From Symploca sp. SIO3C6 (lineage in GTDB: Bacteria; Cyanobacteriota; Cyanobacteriia; Cyanobacteriales; Coleofasciculaceae), in the NCBI GenBank assembly GCA_010692425.1, contig JAAHHJ010000037.1, positions 1-55,926 of the forward strand: DNA of 55,926 bases, in the 5' to 3' direction. The number at the start of each line of letters is the position of its first letter. Positions within the stretch are counted from its first letter, which is position 1. Below the pieces are notes generated by a model that saw only the letters and a list, made by a program, of their open reading frames with translations, searched no databases and was not told the DNA's origin. A program made the position numbers and the translations under genes. This document shows, piece after piece, positions 28,438 through 37,591 of this stretch.

Positions 28438-29286
28438 CTATTTAGCTCCAGAGTCAGGATGGGCAAATTGCAAGCGCTCAGTTACCATTGTCATGCCATC
28501 TTTGCGAATCAAAACAGCCGAAAGCCAGCGCCCACCTTCCCGAAAAGGTGCTCTGCCCAGTTTGAAAACACCACCTGCTGGCAATACTTCTAACTCAAAA
28601 TCGGCAGGTTTAGTATAGCGATTTGCTTGAATTGGTTCTTCCCAAGCTGCCCCCAATAGTATGTCATTACCCAGTGGTTCCTTGACAATCACGTCAAAGT
28701 TGTACTGCTGACCTGTACGCACTTGCTCTGGTAAATTTACTTCTACGCTGGGAGGATTTTCTCCAGAAGTGATTTTAGTACTTTCTGAGATAATTTCCTG
28801 CTCAATAATTTTTTCATTCTCAAAACGCTGGCGCGAATGCAAAGTCGATTCTAGTTTGAAATCTCTACCCTTGTCTACCTCAGTACCAGTAATGTAGGTG
28901 ATTGTTTCTGCGACAATAGCATTACCCTCATTTTGCCAAGACTTGAGTTCTGTGCGGTAATTGAGCTGGGAGTAACGCTGCCACAGTTGAGTTAAAGCTG
29001 GCTTCATGGAACTTAAAGTCAAGCCATCAGAGTTGCGGAAACTTTTACTGTAGAAATTTGTAAGAATATCGAAATTACGGCTATTAGCTGCAGCATCGAT
29101 TTGGGCAATGGCGTTTTTAAGCTCAGATGGCGCAGTTTCAGGAGTTTCTGCTTGAGCCTCAATAATCCATCCTGCGGTTAAACTTAAACTTAAGAGAACA
29201 GAAACTGACCAGTTTAGGGAACTAGGCTTAGCTTTAGCGATCGCTTGTTTGTAGATTCGTTGCACTAGGGTGACAGGATTGCGCAT
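28438..29286 (-). CDS. Exported NTF2-like (SnoaL/DUF4440-type) protein of unknown function
   Basis: A 282-residue protein. A basic N-terminus and a hydrophobic segment (about residues 25-43) ending AQAE look like a signal peptide, so it is probably exported. The segment following (about 50-165) resembles an NTF2/SnoaL cone fold used in binding or as an accessory domain. A beta-rich C-terminal domain with PFREGGRWLSAVLI follows. The frame is open upstream to 29454, but those codons overlap the divergent murG start, so I chose the ATG at 29286. I cannot assign a role. Confidence 0.7.
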   Translation of the reverse strand: MRNPVTLVQRIYKQAIAKAKPSSLNWSVSVLLSLSLTAGWIIEAQAETPETAPSELKNAIAQIDAAANSRNFDILTNFYSKSFRNSDGLTLSSMKPALTQLWQRYSQLNYRTELKSWQNEGNAIVAETITYITGTEVDKGRDFKLESTLHSRQRFENEKIIEQEIISESTKITSGENPPSVEVNLPEQVRTGQQYNFDVIVKEPLGNDILLGAAWEEPIQANRYTKPADFELEVLPAGGVFKLGRAPFREGGRWLSAVLIRKDGMTMVTERLQFAHPDSGAK

Positions 29287-29400
29287 TGGGTGAATACTAG
29301 GGAATATTTGTAGAGAGTAATATTGGTGTGAGAATTTTGGGATGATATGCTTTTTAATTTTAACGATAGAGTGCAGCTGCCCTGAGGAGAAGAATAAACC

Positions 29401-30495
29401 TTGCCTGACGAATCTATTCGCCTGTTGATTGCTGCCAGCGGTACCGGGGGACATATATTTCCCGCTCTAGCTATAGCCCAACAGTTGCCAGACTACCAAA
29501 TTGAGTGGCTGGGTGTGCCTAACCGCGCTGAGCGACAACTGGTGCCAGAGCGCTATCGGCTCCATACTATTAGTTTAGAAGGCTTTCAACAGCGCTTGGG
29601 GTTTGGTACATTGCGTATTTTTGCCAGCCTTGCCAGTTCGATTTTGCGGGTGCAGGGATTACTTAAAACCGGTAAATTTCAAGGCGTGTTCACTACTGGC
29701 GGCTACATTGGGGCTCCAGCTATCATTGCTGCCCGTTTGCAGGGCTTGCCGGTTATTTTACACGAATCCAATGCTTTACCGGGCAAAGTTACTCGTTGGT
29801 GTTCTCACTGGTGCTCTGCTGTTGCTGTTGGTTTTGAATCTGCCTCTGAGTACCTACCCAACGTGAAAACAGCATATGTGGGAACGCCAGTGCGTTCTAG
29901 TTTTCTGCATCCTCAGAAGCTTGAATTGCCAATTCCCGAAGACGTACCCTTAATTGTAGTTGTGGGTGGTTCCCAAGGGGCAGTAGCAGTTAATAAACTA
30001 GTGCGTCAGTGCGCCCACACTTGGTTTGAGGCTGGTGCCTGGATAGTTCATCTTACTGGAGAACAGGATCCAGAGACTGCCACGCTACAACATCCACAAT
30101 ATTTTCCTCTGCCGTTCTATGATAATATGGCAGGCTTACTACAGCGAGCTAACTTGGCAATCAGCCGTGCCGGTGCTGGGACATTGACAGAACTAGCGAT
30201 CACCAAAACACCAGCAATCCTGATACCCTATCCTTATGCGGCTGAAGATCACCAGGCTTATAATGCAGCTAGTTTTGATAAAGTTGGTGCTGCTTTAGTA
30301 TTTCCTCAGGCTCAACTTACACCCCAACTACTGACAAGTAAGGTGTTGCATTTGCTAGAAACACCTCAAGTGTTACAGGAAATGGCGACAAAAACTGCCT
30401 CTCTAGCTGTTAAAGATAGTGCAGAGCGTTTAGCTCGCCAAGTGCGCCAACTTCTAGAGAATAAGCATAAAAAAAGCTCTAGAGGGGGACTCTAG
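29401..30495 (+). CDS. murG: UDP-GlcNAc:lipid I N-acetylglucosaminyltransferase MurG
   Basis: Peripheral membrane glycosyltransferase that converts lipid I to lipid II in peptidoglycan synthesis. The N-terminal Gly-rich motif ASGTGGHIFPALA (residues 12-24) and LHESNALPGKVTR belong to the acceptor domain. VVVGGSQGA and ISRAGAGTLTELA bind the UDP-sugar. The start is TTG at 29401, supported by GAGGAG 11 bases upstream. The last codons (KKSSRGGL) lie inside a perfect hairpin that overlaps the stop codon. That hairpin also reads as an intrinsic terminator for a minus-strand transcript. Confidence 0.95.
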   Translation: MPDESIRLLIAASGTGGHIFPALAIAQQLPDYQIEWLGVPNRAERQLVPERYRLHTISLEGFQQRLGFGTLRIFASLASSILRVQGLLKTGKFQGVFTTGGYIGAPAIIAARLQGLPVILHESNALPGKVTRWCSHWCSAVAVGFESASEYLPNVKTAYVGTPVRSSFLHPQKLELPIPEDVPLIVVVGGSQGAVAVNKLVRQCAHTWFEAGAWIVHLTGEQDPETATLQHPQYFPLPFYDNMAGLLQRANLAISRAGAGTLTELAITKTPAILIPYPYAAEDHQAYNAASFDKVGAALVFPQAQLTPQLLTSKVLHLLETPQVLQEMATKTASLAVKDSAERLARQVRQLLENKHKKSSRGGL

Positions 30496-30554
30496 AGCTG
30501 AACCAGGGTGCATCTACCACTTCTCTTTTCCTAGGAGTATGAAGCCAGTCCGGA
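30469..30554 (-). ncRNA. Candidate small RNA antisense to the murG 3' end
   Basis: On the minus strand a sigma-70-like promoter (30588-30561) is followed by about 85 bases without a gene. A textbook intrinsic terminator ends the segment: AGCTCTAGAG/CTCTAGAGCT, loop TCCCC, then a run of T residues (30475-30469). No minus-strand protein gene lies to the right, so the terminator needs another transcript. The RNA would overlap the last 9 or so murG codons. It does not match Yfr1 or any other RNA I recognise. Confidence 0.5.
30475..30499. terminator. Perfect 10-bp hairpin over the murG stop codon
   Basis: AGCTCTAGAG (30475-30484) and CTCTAGAGCT (30490-30499) flank a 5-base loop. The A run is on the left, so the poly-U tail belongs to the minus-strand reading. 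It could also weakly terminate murG. Confidence 0.85.
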
Positions 30555-30560
30555 AAGATT

Positions 30561-30588
30561 TTGGTAGTCTACAAATTTTTCTTGTCAA
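30561..30588 (-). promoter_or_regulatory. Promoter of the candidate small RNA
   Basis: The minus strand reads TTGACA (30588-30583), a 16-base spacer, then TACCAA (30566-30561). The -35 box is an exact consensus and the -10 box is weak. Confidence 0.4.
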
Positions 30589-30691
30589 TTTCATAGCATT
30601 TTCCTAAATTCTGGTTACAGAATATCTCCTCCTCTCCCCCACTCTCCAGGCTCTGTAACAAACATAAAGGAAATTGAGATAATCACTCCTA

Positions 30692-31519
30692 ATGTCTGAT
30701 TTAGCTAGTTTGATGCCAGTACAAAACTCTCCATTTCCCCTAACACCAGCAGTCTATATCATTGGTGCTGGTCCTGGGGATCCAGATTTATTAACTGTTA
30801 AGGCTCTTAAAATCCTTCAACAGGCAGATGTAATTGTATTTGCTGATTCCCTGGTACCAAGGCAAATTTTGCACAGTGTTCGTGCCGATGCCGAAATTGT
30901 GCGCACTAGCAATAAAACCCTCGAAGAGATTTTACCGCTGATGATTGAAAGGGTGCGATCGCATCGCTCTGTGGTGCGCCTACATTCTGGGGATCTAAGT
31001 CTCTATAGTGCTATCCACGAACAAATGCAAGCCCTTGCCGAAGCCTCTATTCCCTTTGAAATCATCCCAGGCATTAGCGCTTTCCAAGCAGCAGCAGCAA
31101 AACTTGGCGTTGAGCTGACTGTACCTGAGTTAGTACAAACTATTATTCTTACCCGCATCAGTGGTAGAGCTTCTGCCGTGCCTGAGTCAGAGGAATTAGC
31201 ATCTTTGGCAGCACATCAAGCCAGTCTTTGTCTGTACCTTAGCGCCCGTCACATCGAAGAAGCCCAAGCTAAACTGTTGAAATTCTATCCAGCAGATACA
31301 CCAGTAGCAGTCTGTTTTCGTATCGGTTGGTCAGATGAGAGAATTTTGCTAGTTCCCCTTGAAAGAATGGCGGTGGTAACTAGGGAAGAAAATTTAGTGC
31401 GAACAACGCTATATTTGATTAGTCCGGCACTAAGGGCAGCGTTTGCAGATGGGAATATGGGTAAAACACGCTCACGTCTTTATCATCCCGAACATGCCCA
31501 CTTGTTTCGACATTCTTAG
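30692..31519 (+). CDS. cobM: Precorrin-4 C(11)-methyltransferase
   Basis: SAM-dependent tetrapyrrole methyltransferase of cobalamin (corrin ring) synthesis. The 275-residue protein has the class signature GAGPGDPDLLTVKAL at about residues 26-40 and VRLHSGDLSLYSAIHEQ near residue 92. EIIPGISAFQAAAAKLGVELTVPE near residue 127 is also diagnostic; that last motif and the overall length match CobM/CbiF rather than CobA or CobI. The start is the ATG at 30692. No other cob gene is adjacent, which is common in cyanobacteria. Confidence 0.93.
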   Translation: MSDLASLMPVQNSPFPLTPAVYIIGAGPGDPDLLTVKALKILQQADVIVFADSLVPRQILHSVRADAEIVRTSNKTLEEILPLMIERVRSHRSVVRLHSGDLSLYSAIHEQMQALAEASIPFEIIPGISAFQAAAAKLGVELTVPELVQTIILTRISGRASAVPESEELASLAAHQASLCLYLSARHIEEAQAKLLKFYPADTPVAVCFRIGWSDERILLVPLERMAVVTREENLVRTTLYLISPALRAAFADGNMGKTRSRLYHPEHAHLFRHS

Positions 31520-31626
31520 TCAATTTTGACACTCCCACCGCTAAATCAAAGATTATAGCGGCGAGATGAATTGCCGGAATTAGGCAAACTTCATGCCAGA
31601 GCTTAAAGAAATAGGGAGAGGCAACC

Positions 31627-32109
31627 TTGCTAGACGAAAAAGCGAAAAAGACAATGCTGCGTAAGATTCCCCATGGTTTATATATCTGTGGGGTTAAAGA
31701 TGGAGAGGAATTGAATGGCTTTACTGCCAGCTGGTTGATGCAGTCTTCTTTTAAGCCTCCACTGGTAGTAAATTGCGTCAATAGAGAATCTGGCTCCCAC
31801 GAAATGATCAAAAATAGTGGAGTCTTTGCCATCAGCTTTCTCGAAGCAGGGCAGAAAGAGATGGCAGCCAAATTCTTCAAGCCTAAGAGGCGTGTCGGCA
31901 ATAAGTTTGATGATGTTGAATTTTATGAGGGAGAGGCAACGGGTTGTCCGATTATTTCTGATTCCCTCGGTTACATTGAATGCAAGGTAGTTGGCACTTT
32001 AGAAGAAGGGGATCACACTGTCTATGTTGGCGAGGTAATTGCCTCGGGTATTCACCGAGAAGGCAAACAGCTCTTATTGGAAGATACAGGCTGGCAATAC
32101 GGAGGTTAA
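31627..32109 (+). CDS. Flavin reductase-like FMN-binding protein
   Basis: A 160-residue split-barrel protein of the flavin reductase/flavoredoxin family. LYICGVKDGEELNGFTASWLMQSSF forms the flavin site, NRESGSHEMIKNSGVFAISFL follows, and YIECKVVGTLEEGDHTVYVGEV is a typical second half. Such proteins bind FMN non-covalently and reduce it with NAD(P)H or act as electron carriers. The TTG at 31627 is chosen because AGGGAGAGG lies just upstream. A long hairpin terminator follows the gene. Confidence 0.88.
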   Translation: MLDEKAKKTMLRKIPHGLYICGVKDGEELNGFTASWLMQSSFKPPLVVNCVNRESGSHEMIKNSGVFAISFLEAGQKEMAAKFFKPKRRVGNKFDDVEFYEGEATGCPIISDSLGYIECKVVGTLEEGDHTVYVGEVIASGIHREGKQLLLEDTGWQYGG

Positions 32110-32151
32110 TCAAAAGTTATCTCTACTGTCTCAGGCAAAATCAAGCCATGA

Positions 32152-32199
32152 AAAAGCCTAATACTGTTGACTATTTTCTTCAAGCAGTATTAGGCTTTT
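32152..32199. terminator. Bidirectional terminator between flavin reductase and tRNA-Pro
   Basis: A 15-bp perfect stem (AAAAGCCTAATACTG at 32152-32166, its complement at 32185-32199) with an 18-base loop. A residues precede it and T residues end it, so it works on both strands for the convergent flavin reductase and tRNA genes. Confidence 0.85.
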
Positions 32200-32239
32200 C
32201 TACTGACCAGCAGGGTTTACTGTTCATGAAGACTTGCTA

Positions 32240-32313
32240 TCGGAGCGGCGGGATTTGAACCCACGACCCCTACTACCCCAAAGTAGTGCGCTACCAAGCT
32301 GCGCTACGCCCCG
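32240..32313 (-). tRNA. tRNA-Pro (anticodon UGG)
   Basis: The minus strand folds into a cloverleaf: acceptor stem CGGGGCG/CGCTCCG, anticodon loop TTTGGGG inside the ACTAC/GTAGT stem (anticodon TGG), and the T-loop GTTCAAATC. The discriminator base is A, and CCA is not encoded. Confidence 0.95.
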
Positions 32314-32361
32314 AAGAACCTATACTAGAATAGCACAAAATTTGTAATTGTCTAACCTAAC

Positions 32362-32727
32362 CTAAAATACTTTCAGTGACCAAGCCCCTTGCAGTAAACT
32401 TTTAACAGCTGGTGCTGGCCAACTCCCTTCACAACAGCGCCCAGTGTTCAAAATGAAGCGTAGGCTATACTCCTCCGGATAGCCCTCTACCTCCATCCAG
32501 AGCAAGTTGCTTTCGGCTTCACAGGTAATTTTTTCCTCATCCATCAACTCAGTTGCCATCTCACTCATGGTTTGGGCTAGTTGTGACAACAAACGGCAAA
32601 AGTCATCTAATTCTGCCTCTGTTAGTTCGATCGCCCAACCATCTCCAGCCACTAAACCTTGGTACTCAGAAGCTTGGGAATCCCAACCTAGACGCCATCC
32701 AGAACCATCTTTAATAATACGTTCCAT
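32362..32727 (-). CDS. DUF1818 family protein
   Basis: A 121-residue cyanobacterial protein of the DUF1818 family, function unknown. Family features are GSGWRLGWD near the N-terminus, LVAGDGWAIELTEAE, and LNTGRCCEGSWP near the C-terminus. Its ATG overlaps the stop codon of the preceding gene by one base (TGATG), so translation is coupled. It is the last gene of the rpoZ operon. Confidence 0.88.
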   Translation of the reverse strand: MERIIKDGSGWRLGWDSQASEYQGLVAGDGWAIELTEAELDDFCRLLSQLAQTMSEMATELMDEEKITCEAESNLLWMEVEGYPEEYSLRFILNTGRCCEGSWPAPAVKSLLQGAWSLKVF

Positions 32728-33353
32728 CAGGGCTTAAGCAACTGAGCATCTCCCGGTTCAGCTTGTAATGGACCTCTCCTAAGATTAGGGTTAGTTGTCG
32801 GTGCTGGCAATACTTCTGGTACTGGTTTATCTGGACTAGGGCGATTGGGATTAAAGATGCTCACTAAAACTTCTATTAAAGCATCTCGTTGTGTGCGAGT
32901 CAGGTTTTCAATTACGGCGCGATCGCCATCAATTGGATTTTCCTGTAAGGTATTATTGCCTGGATAAACCGATTCCTCTAGGTAATCATGGGCACCTAAA
33001 TAATCAGCCATCGTCAATTTCCAGTCAAAACGGTAATTAGGGGGACGGTTTTTCACGTATAGGTGATATCTAATTAAACGATCAGCCAGTGTGTTATCCG
33101 TATCCACTTCGCCAGTTTCAGCTTTGATGTACTGATTTTCTAAAGGGAAATCCGGCAGACGTTCATAGACTTTACTGCCAGCATCCTGTGGTCTAAAAAA
33201 CTGGGCATTAGCAGAGTAGGAGCCAATCAAATTACTAACACTAATGTCTCTAATTTCTGGCAACCACAAAAACAGGCAAAGGCTAGTTAAAGCGAAAAGC
33301 AATGACTGCCACTTCCGCCTGATAGATCTATCCTTGAGGGTAAATTTGTGCAT
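32727..33353 (-). CDS. Conserved exported protein in the rpoZ operon
   Basis: A 208-residue protein. A basic start and a hydrophobic segment (about 15-32) suggest a signal peptide or membrane anchor. A helical, polar domain follows, containing RLIRYHLYVKNRPPNYRFDWKL broken by short loops, and a Pro-rich C-terminal tail (about 165-208). I know it only as a cyanobacterial conserved hypothetical. It follows rpoZ after 29 bases and is coupled to the DUF1818 gene by a one-base overlap. Confidence 0.8.
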   Translation of the reverse strand: MHKFTLKDRSIRRKWQSLLFALTSLCLFLWLPEIRDISVSNLIGSYSANAQFFRPQDAGSKVYERLPDFPLENQYIKAETGEVDTDNTLADRLIRYHLYVKNRPPNYRFDWKLTMADYLGAHDYLEESVYPGNNTLQENPIDGDRAVIENLTRTQRDALIEVLVSIFNPNRPSPDKPVPEVLPAPTTNPNLRRGPLQAEPGDAQLLKP

Positions 33354-33382
33354 TTTTGAGGAAATCTAGCTTATTTCCCAGT

Positions 33383-33613
33383 CTAATCGCCGATAATTTC
33401 CGGTTGTGTCAGTTCATCAGACATTTCAATAATTGCCCGCAGTACTGGCTTCATAGTGGGGTCATCAATATTATCGAAGTCTTCATAACGACGGCGCTTA
33501 GCGCGGTTTGCCACTTGCACTGTAATTTGGTAGCGATTAGAAGCTGCACTGACTAAATCTTCGGCGCGTTGCAGAATCTGGCTTGAGTCAAACTGGTAAC
33601 GCTTGTGCAGCAT
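33383..33613 (-). CDS. rpoZ: RNA polymerase omega subunit
   Basis: The small omega subunit, which stabilises the beta' chain of RNA polymerase. The 76-residue product matches the cyanobacterial form: [27 protein letters not shown] in segments, then the YEDFDN and [15 protein letters not shown] motifs. It is the first gene of a three-gene minus-strand operon with the exported protein and DUF1818. Confidence 0.93.
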   Translation of the reverse strand: MLHKRYQFDSSQILQRAEDLVSAASNRYQITVQVANRAKRRRYEDFDNIDDPTMKPVLRAIIEMSDELTQPEIIGD

Positions 33614-34148
33614 AAGTTTCTACTTCTCAGTTTTTAAAAAATTACCTTTAGCTTATTCTAGCATTTTCTATTTTGGCTCCACTCCATCTCAAGATGCAAG
33701 TTAAATGTTCGATGGCTGACTAGAGGAGGATTGAGAAGAGCAACTCCTGATTTCAAGGATCTTAGCCAGGATAAGTAATATAAGACTCTTTATTCATGCT
33801 CAACCAAGCCATTACCCACTACCTGCTTTTCTCTCAATAACCTTGACCTCAATCAATGTGTGTCTATGTCAACAAATGCTGTTCAAAGCCTCCGTAAATT
33901 AACTGTAAAAGGTCAGTGAAGTTACCGAAAAGCACTTGATGGGGAGCTTAATATCAAACTTTAATGTAATGGAGGTAGTACGATGCCCGATCACAATTAG
34001 CGCTAGAGCTAGTACTAAGTAGTTTAGAAGCGATCGCCATTAAATAATCAACCAAATAATCTCCAAGTACACAAAATAGCGTACTATTGTGTGAACTAAG
34101 ATAAATGTGTCAGCATCTTAACAAAAAACTGATTAGGTACTTTCATAT
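33614..34148. other. Divergent gap between rpoZ and the SGNH hydrolase
   Basis: One HIP1 octamer lies at about 34030-34037. I see no RNA gene, tandem repeat or clear hairpin. It probably contains promoters for both neighbours. Confidence 0.4.
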
Positions 34149-34859
34149 ATGCAAACTTTTGTAGCATCTAGCGTTAAGCAGTTTCGCCCCAGACAGCAAC
34201 AACCCCTAAAGCTAGTTGTCATGGGAGATAGCATTATCTATGGATTTGGTGATCCAGAAGGCGGCGGCTGGGTAGAGCGACTACGACGACAGTGGATGTT
34301 GCCAGATACTCCTGGTCATGTTATCTATAATTTGGGAGTTCGCGGTGACGGAGTCAAGCAAGTGCATGAGCGCTTTGAGCATGAGTTTCGCAGTCGCGGT
34401 GAACTCAGAAATCGGCTTCCCGATGCAATTATTTTTTCTGTAGGAGTTAATGACTCAGCACGTCTTGGACGTCCAAACGGGCGCAATTATACAGATTTTG
34501 AAAGTTTCCAGACTCAACTTAATTCTCTGCTAGACCAAGCGCAACAACTTTGTCCAGTACTTTTTGTAGGTATGGCACCTGTAGATGAGGGCAAAATGCC
34601 CTTTATGGATTGTCTGTATTATAATCACGAAGATCAGTACCGCTACAAAGAAGCAACACGCCTTGCCTGTCTAAAACGTCAGATTCCTTACCTAGATATC
34701 TTTGAAATCTGGAAGTCTCGTGGTGTCGATTGGTGGTCAAAGCAAATTTTAAAGGACGGTCTTCATCCTAATGTATCTGGTTACAAGGCACTATTGCAGG
34801 AAGTTCTAAAATGGGAATCGATCAATAATCTCGAAACCTTAAGCCTAGCGGCAGCCTAG
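34149..34859 (+). CDS. SGNH/GDSL-family lipase or esterase
   Basis: A 236-residue SGNH hydrolase. Block I is VVMGDSIIYGFG with the nucleophile serine near residue 29. Block II glycine lies in NLGVRGDGV, block III is SVGVNDSAR with Asn, and block V is DGLHPN with the Asp/His pair near residue 213. Family members hydrolyse esters or acyl groups; the substrate is unknown. There is no signal peptide, so it is cytoplasmic. Its last 15 bases overlap the convergent pentapeptide-repeat gene. Confidence 0.9.
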   Translation: MQTFVASSVKQFRPRQQQPLKLVVMGDSIIYGFGDPEGGGWVERLRRQWMLPDTPGHVIYNLGVRGDGVKQVHERFEHEFRSRGELRNRLPDAIIFSVGVNDSARLGRPNGRNYTDFESFQTQLNSLLDQAQQLCPVLFVGMAPVDEGKMPFMDCLYYNHEDQYRYKEATRLACLKRQIPYLDIFEIWKSRGVDWWSKQILKDGLHPNVSGYKALLQEVLKWESINNLETLSLAAA

Positions 34860-35375
34860 ACTATCCTTAGTTGCAACTCCAGTTACTGGATTAACCCCAC
34901 GAGCTCGCTTACACATGAGAGACACTTGATAGGGGTCAATAATTGCATCGGTGAAATCAGCGCCGGTAATCTCGGCGTCGTAGAAGCGAGTGCGCATCAT
35001 GATTGCTTCTACCAAGATGGCGTTTTTAAGATTGGCTTGATCGAGGGTTACTCGATCTACCAAAGCGCGGCTAAGATTAGCTCCTTCCAAGTTAGCTTCT
35101 AGCATTACCCCTTTAGTTAGAATAGCACTGGTTAAATCTGCTCCTTGAAAGTTAGTTCCCCGCATTTCCGCTGCTCCAAAAACAGCACCCACTAAATTAG
35201 CGCCAGAGAAGTCACGATTAGTTAAATCGGTATAGGTGTAGTTAACAGTATTATCTTGAGCATAGGCAGGAGTTGCAGATAAGCTGATCCACAGCCATGC
35301 TAGACCAAGAACTAACAATAGTCCCAGCAAACGTTGTAAAAATCTGTTAATCCCTTTAGAAGTTGCGATTTTCAT
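34845..35375 (-). CDS. Exported pentapeptide-repeat protein
   Basis: A 176-residue protein with a signal peptide ending near ATPAYAQD (about residue 40), so it is likely thylakoid-lumenal or periplasmic. About 20 pentapeptide repeats of the A(D/N)LxX kind (about 50-145) should build a right-handed beta-helix. A Cys-containing tail (LMCKRARGVNPVTG and the final SLGC) follows and could form a disulfide. Lumenal proteins of this type are common in cyanobacteria and chloroplasts; their roles are mostly unknown. Confidence 0.88.
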   Translation of the reverse strand: MKIATSKGINRFLQRLLGLLLVLGLAWLWISLSATPAYAQDNTVNYTYTDLTNRDFSGANLVGAVFGAAEMRGTNFQGADLTSAILTKGVMLEANLEGANLSRALVDRVTLDQANLKNAILVEAIMMRTRFYDAEITGADFTDAIIDPYQVSLMCKRARGVNPVTGVATKDSLGCR

Positions 35376-35591
35376 GGTTTCACTGTTTCACAAATTAGCT
35401 TCAAACAGACTAAATGCTTTAATTAAATCTGGGATCAGAGTACACTCTTCGACTAAAGGAATACAATGTCGGGGGATTTACTTGCCGCTTGTGTTGATTA
35501 ACACTGTTTTTTGTATACTGCATTTTGAAATACGGAATGCTGGGATATTTAAAGACAGCCCAAAAGCATAATTTCTCTGTATCTGGAGTGT

Positions 35592-35624
35592 CTCCCCATC
35601 CCCCTATCTACCCATCCCATCTCC
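35592..35624. repeat. Degenerate (CTCCCCAT)n tandem repeat
   Basis: The tract starts CTCCCCATCCCCCTAT and ends at the stop codon of the LCP gene. It is G-rich in that gene's sense strand. Confidence 0.75.
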
Positions 35625-37118
35625 CTAAAACAGATGCTCCCGCCAATCCTCACCCAATCTAATAGTTAGCTCCGACTTGATGTCGCCAGTGGAGGAGGCT
35701 TCAATTCTACCAACCCCTAAAACTTCTTGCAGAGTAGCAGCTGCTTCTAAGTCACCTTGTTGAACAATAATCTGAGTTTGGTGGAGATGGTCAGACCAAT
35801 CTTTGACAAAATAGACATTGTAAAATTCATTTTGAGCTAAATATCGGAGTAAGCGATAACTTAATTCTGGATCCCCTGTAGCATTTTGAATAGCAATGCG
35901 CACGCGATTGGGTGAGCGCTGGTAAACTAATTGAGCAGAATCTAAACTGTGCTGAAAGTATTGGCGCATCACTCTATCTCGCCCTCTGGAGTTCATAATC
36001 CAATAGCTGGCGATGTATTCCTCAGGAGTGCTAAATCGACCAGGCAAGAGTACCATTTTAAAGTCGTCTGGTTCTAGCTCTAGACCAAAACCCACTAGTG
36101 CCAGTATTTCTGAGCTACTGAGATTGGTATCAATATATTGCTGCATTAAACCAATCACTTTTGGTAAGCGAGGTAGTACAGAGGGAGTAGAGGCTCGCTT
36201 GAGCAAGGCTTTGAGAATTACCTGTTGTCTTTGTATCCTACCAATATCGCCCCCATTCAAATTACGGAAGCGTACAAATTGTTCTGCTTGATCCCCATTC
36301 AAAATCTGCCACCCTTGCTCTAAGTCAATTTCCAAATTCTGAGTAAGGTCTTGATATTGCATAGAGTAGGGGACAAATACCTCAACACCGCCTAATAAAT
36401 CTACCAGTTCTCGGAAGGCATCGGTGGTGATGCGCAGGTAACGATCAATTGGCACATCATTAAGAGTACTGCTGACAACCTGTGCAGCTAGTGCCGAGCC
36501 ACCAACTACGTTGGCATCGTTGATTTTTGCTATTCCTACCTCGGGAATTTCTACTTGAGTATCTCTGGGGATAGAGAGCATCTTTACAGAGTTGTCTGTA
36601 GGATTGAGTCGTAGTAGCAACATGGTATCGCTACGACCATCAAAGACTGTTGTTGAATCTTTTGGTGCTTCCATCACACGGTCAATTCCCATTAATAGGA
36701 TATTGACTGGTCTAGCTAGATCGTATCGAAAACTTTGACGCCACAAATCCTTTTGAGGACTGAGTCTGTGCTTTGGATTTTGAGGGGCAATAATTAGTGG
36801 CGACAGAGGTGTAATTAGTGCCAAGGTTGTCCCTAAGGTAGCGGAAATAGTTGCTGTCATAACAAAGGCACTTCCCCAGAGCAACCACTTTAGGTAATGT
36901 TTGACTGTAGACTCCAATATACTGTGTTCAGGATGCTCAGGTTGTGAGCGCGGCGTCGATATCGAGATTTTATCCAAGACATTGGTTTTGCCATTTACCT
37001 GGGAATTAATCTGACTGTTGGACGGTTTGATTCCCCAGTCTGTTGGGTACTTGTCTAAACCTTGTTTCACCCTCACCTCACCACAATGACTGTAGCTTGC
37101 GCTCACAGTTCTACACAA
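35625..37118 (-). CDS. LytR-CpsA-Psr (LCP) family protein
   Basis: Membrane-bound LCP enzyme, a family that transfers glycopolymers from polyprenyl phosphate carriers to the cell wall. After a cytoplasmic N-terminus, one membrane helix (about residues 75-100) is followed by the LCP domain (about 138-300). Motifs are NILLMGIDR, GRSDTMLLLRLNP, MLSIPRDTQVEIP and FVRFRNLNGGDIGRIQRQQ, which hold the conserved Asp and Arg residues. A LytR C-terminal domain (about 390-480) completes it. The N-terminus is uncertain: the TTG at 37118 is the longest form, and GTG codons at 37106 and 37067 are alternatives. Confidence 0.9.
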   Translation of the reverse strand: MCRTVSASYSHCGEVRVKQGLDKYPTDWGIKPSNSQINSQVNGKTNVLDKISISTPRSQPEHPEHSILESTVKHYLKWLLWGSAFVMTATISATLGTTLALITPLSPLIIAPQNPKHRLSPQKDLWRQSFRYDLARPVNILLMGIDRVMEAPKDSTTVFDGRSDTMLLLRLNPTDNSVKMLSIPRDTQVEIPEVGIAKINDANVVGGSALAAQVVSSTLNDVPIDRYLRITTDAFRELVDLLGGVEVFVPYSMQYQDLTQNLEIDLEQGWQILNGDQAEQFVRFRNLNGGDIGRIQRQQVILKALLKRASTPSVLPRLPKVIGLMQQYIDTNLSSSEILALVGFGLELEPDDFKMVLLPGRFSTPEEYIASYWIMNSRGRDRVMRQYFQHSLDSAQLVYQRSPNRVRIAIQNATGDPELSYRLLRYLAQNEFYNVYFVKDWSDHLHQTQIIVQQGDLEAAATLQEVLGVGRIEASSTGDIKSELTIRLGEDWREHLF

Positions 37119-37591
37119 AAAAAGCTCAAGGAGGATTATAACCCTCAGTTCATGAACTACTCATGGTTTGCTAGGCAAAATCCAAACTTTTTAGTCTTGA
37201 GAAGGAAGACATTTGCCTAAGCTGTGCACATTTAACTTTAGGGGATGATCATTCTCAACGCCTCTAGTGTCTTTACCATACACCTTAACACCAGCAGATC
37301 ACAATTTCCTTTGTGATACAGTGTCTTGCAATCACATCTGTTCTGTAGCTGCTAACTTTTATTGTTTCCGACTAGTTATCTTGCAACAAGTCAGATACAG
37401 ACTCTCTCAGACTCTTTAATGATTTTCTCCGCAATAGTGTGTTTTTCAAAGGAGGTGTATTAGGATCTATCAAGACAAAGAGGATTAGCTTGTCAGGATA
37501 ATTGCAATTAATCTCCCCTCAGGAAAAACGTCAATCACCACAACTAAGGCTAGGATGTAGCTGAAACTGAAATTATCGGAAGCTGCGAGCA
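37119..37591. other. Divergent gap between LCP and manC genes
   Basis: Both neighbours are cell-envelope sugar genes transcribed away from this gap. I found no clear hairpin, repeat or recognised regulator site. Confidence 0.4.

Noticed and set aside
28438-29454. Longer form of the exported NTF2-like protein
   Set aside because: The extra 56 codons overlap the divergent murG start and precede the signal peptide.
30692-31519. Possible cobalamin riboswitch before cobM
   Set aside because: The gap upstream contains neither a B12-box-like sequence nor a structured leader that I can see.
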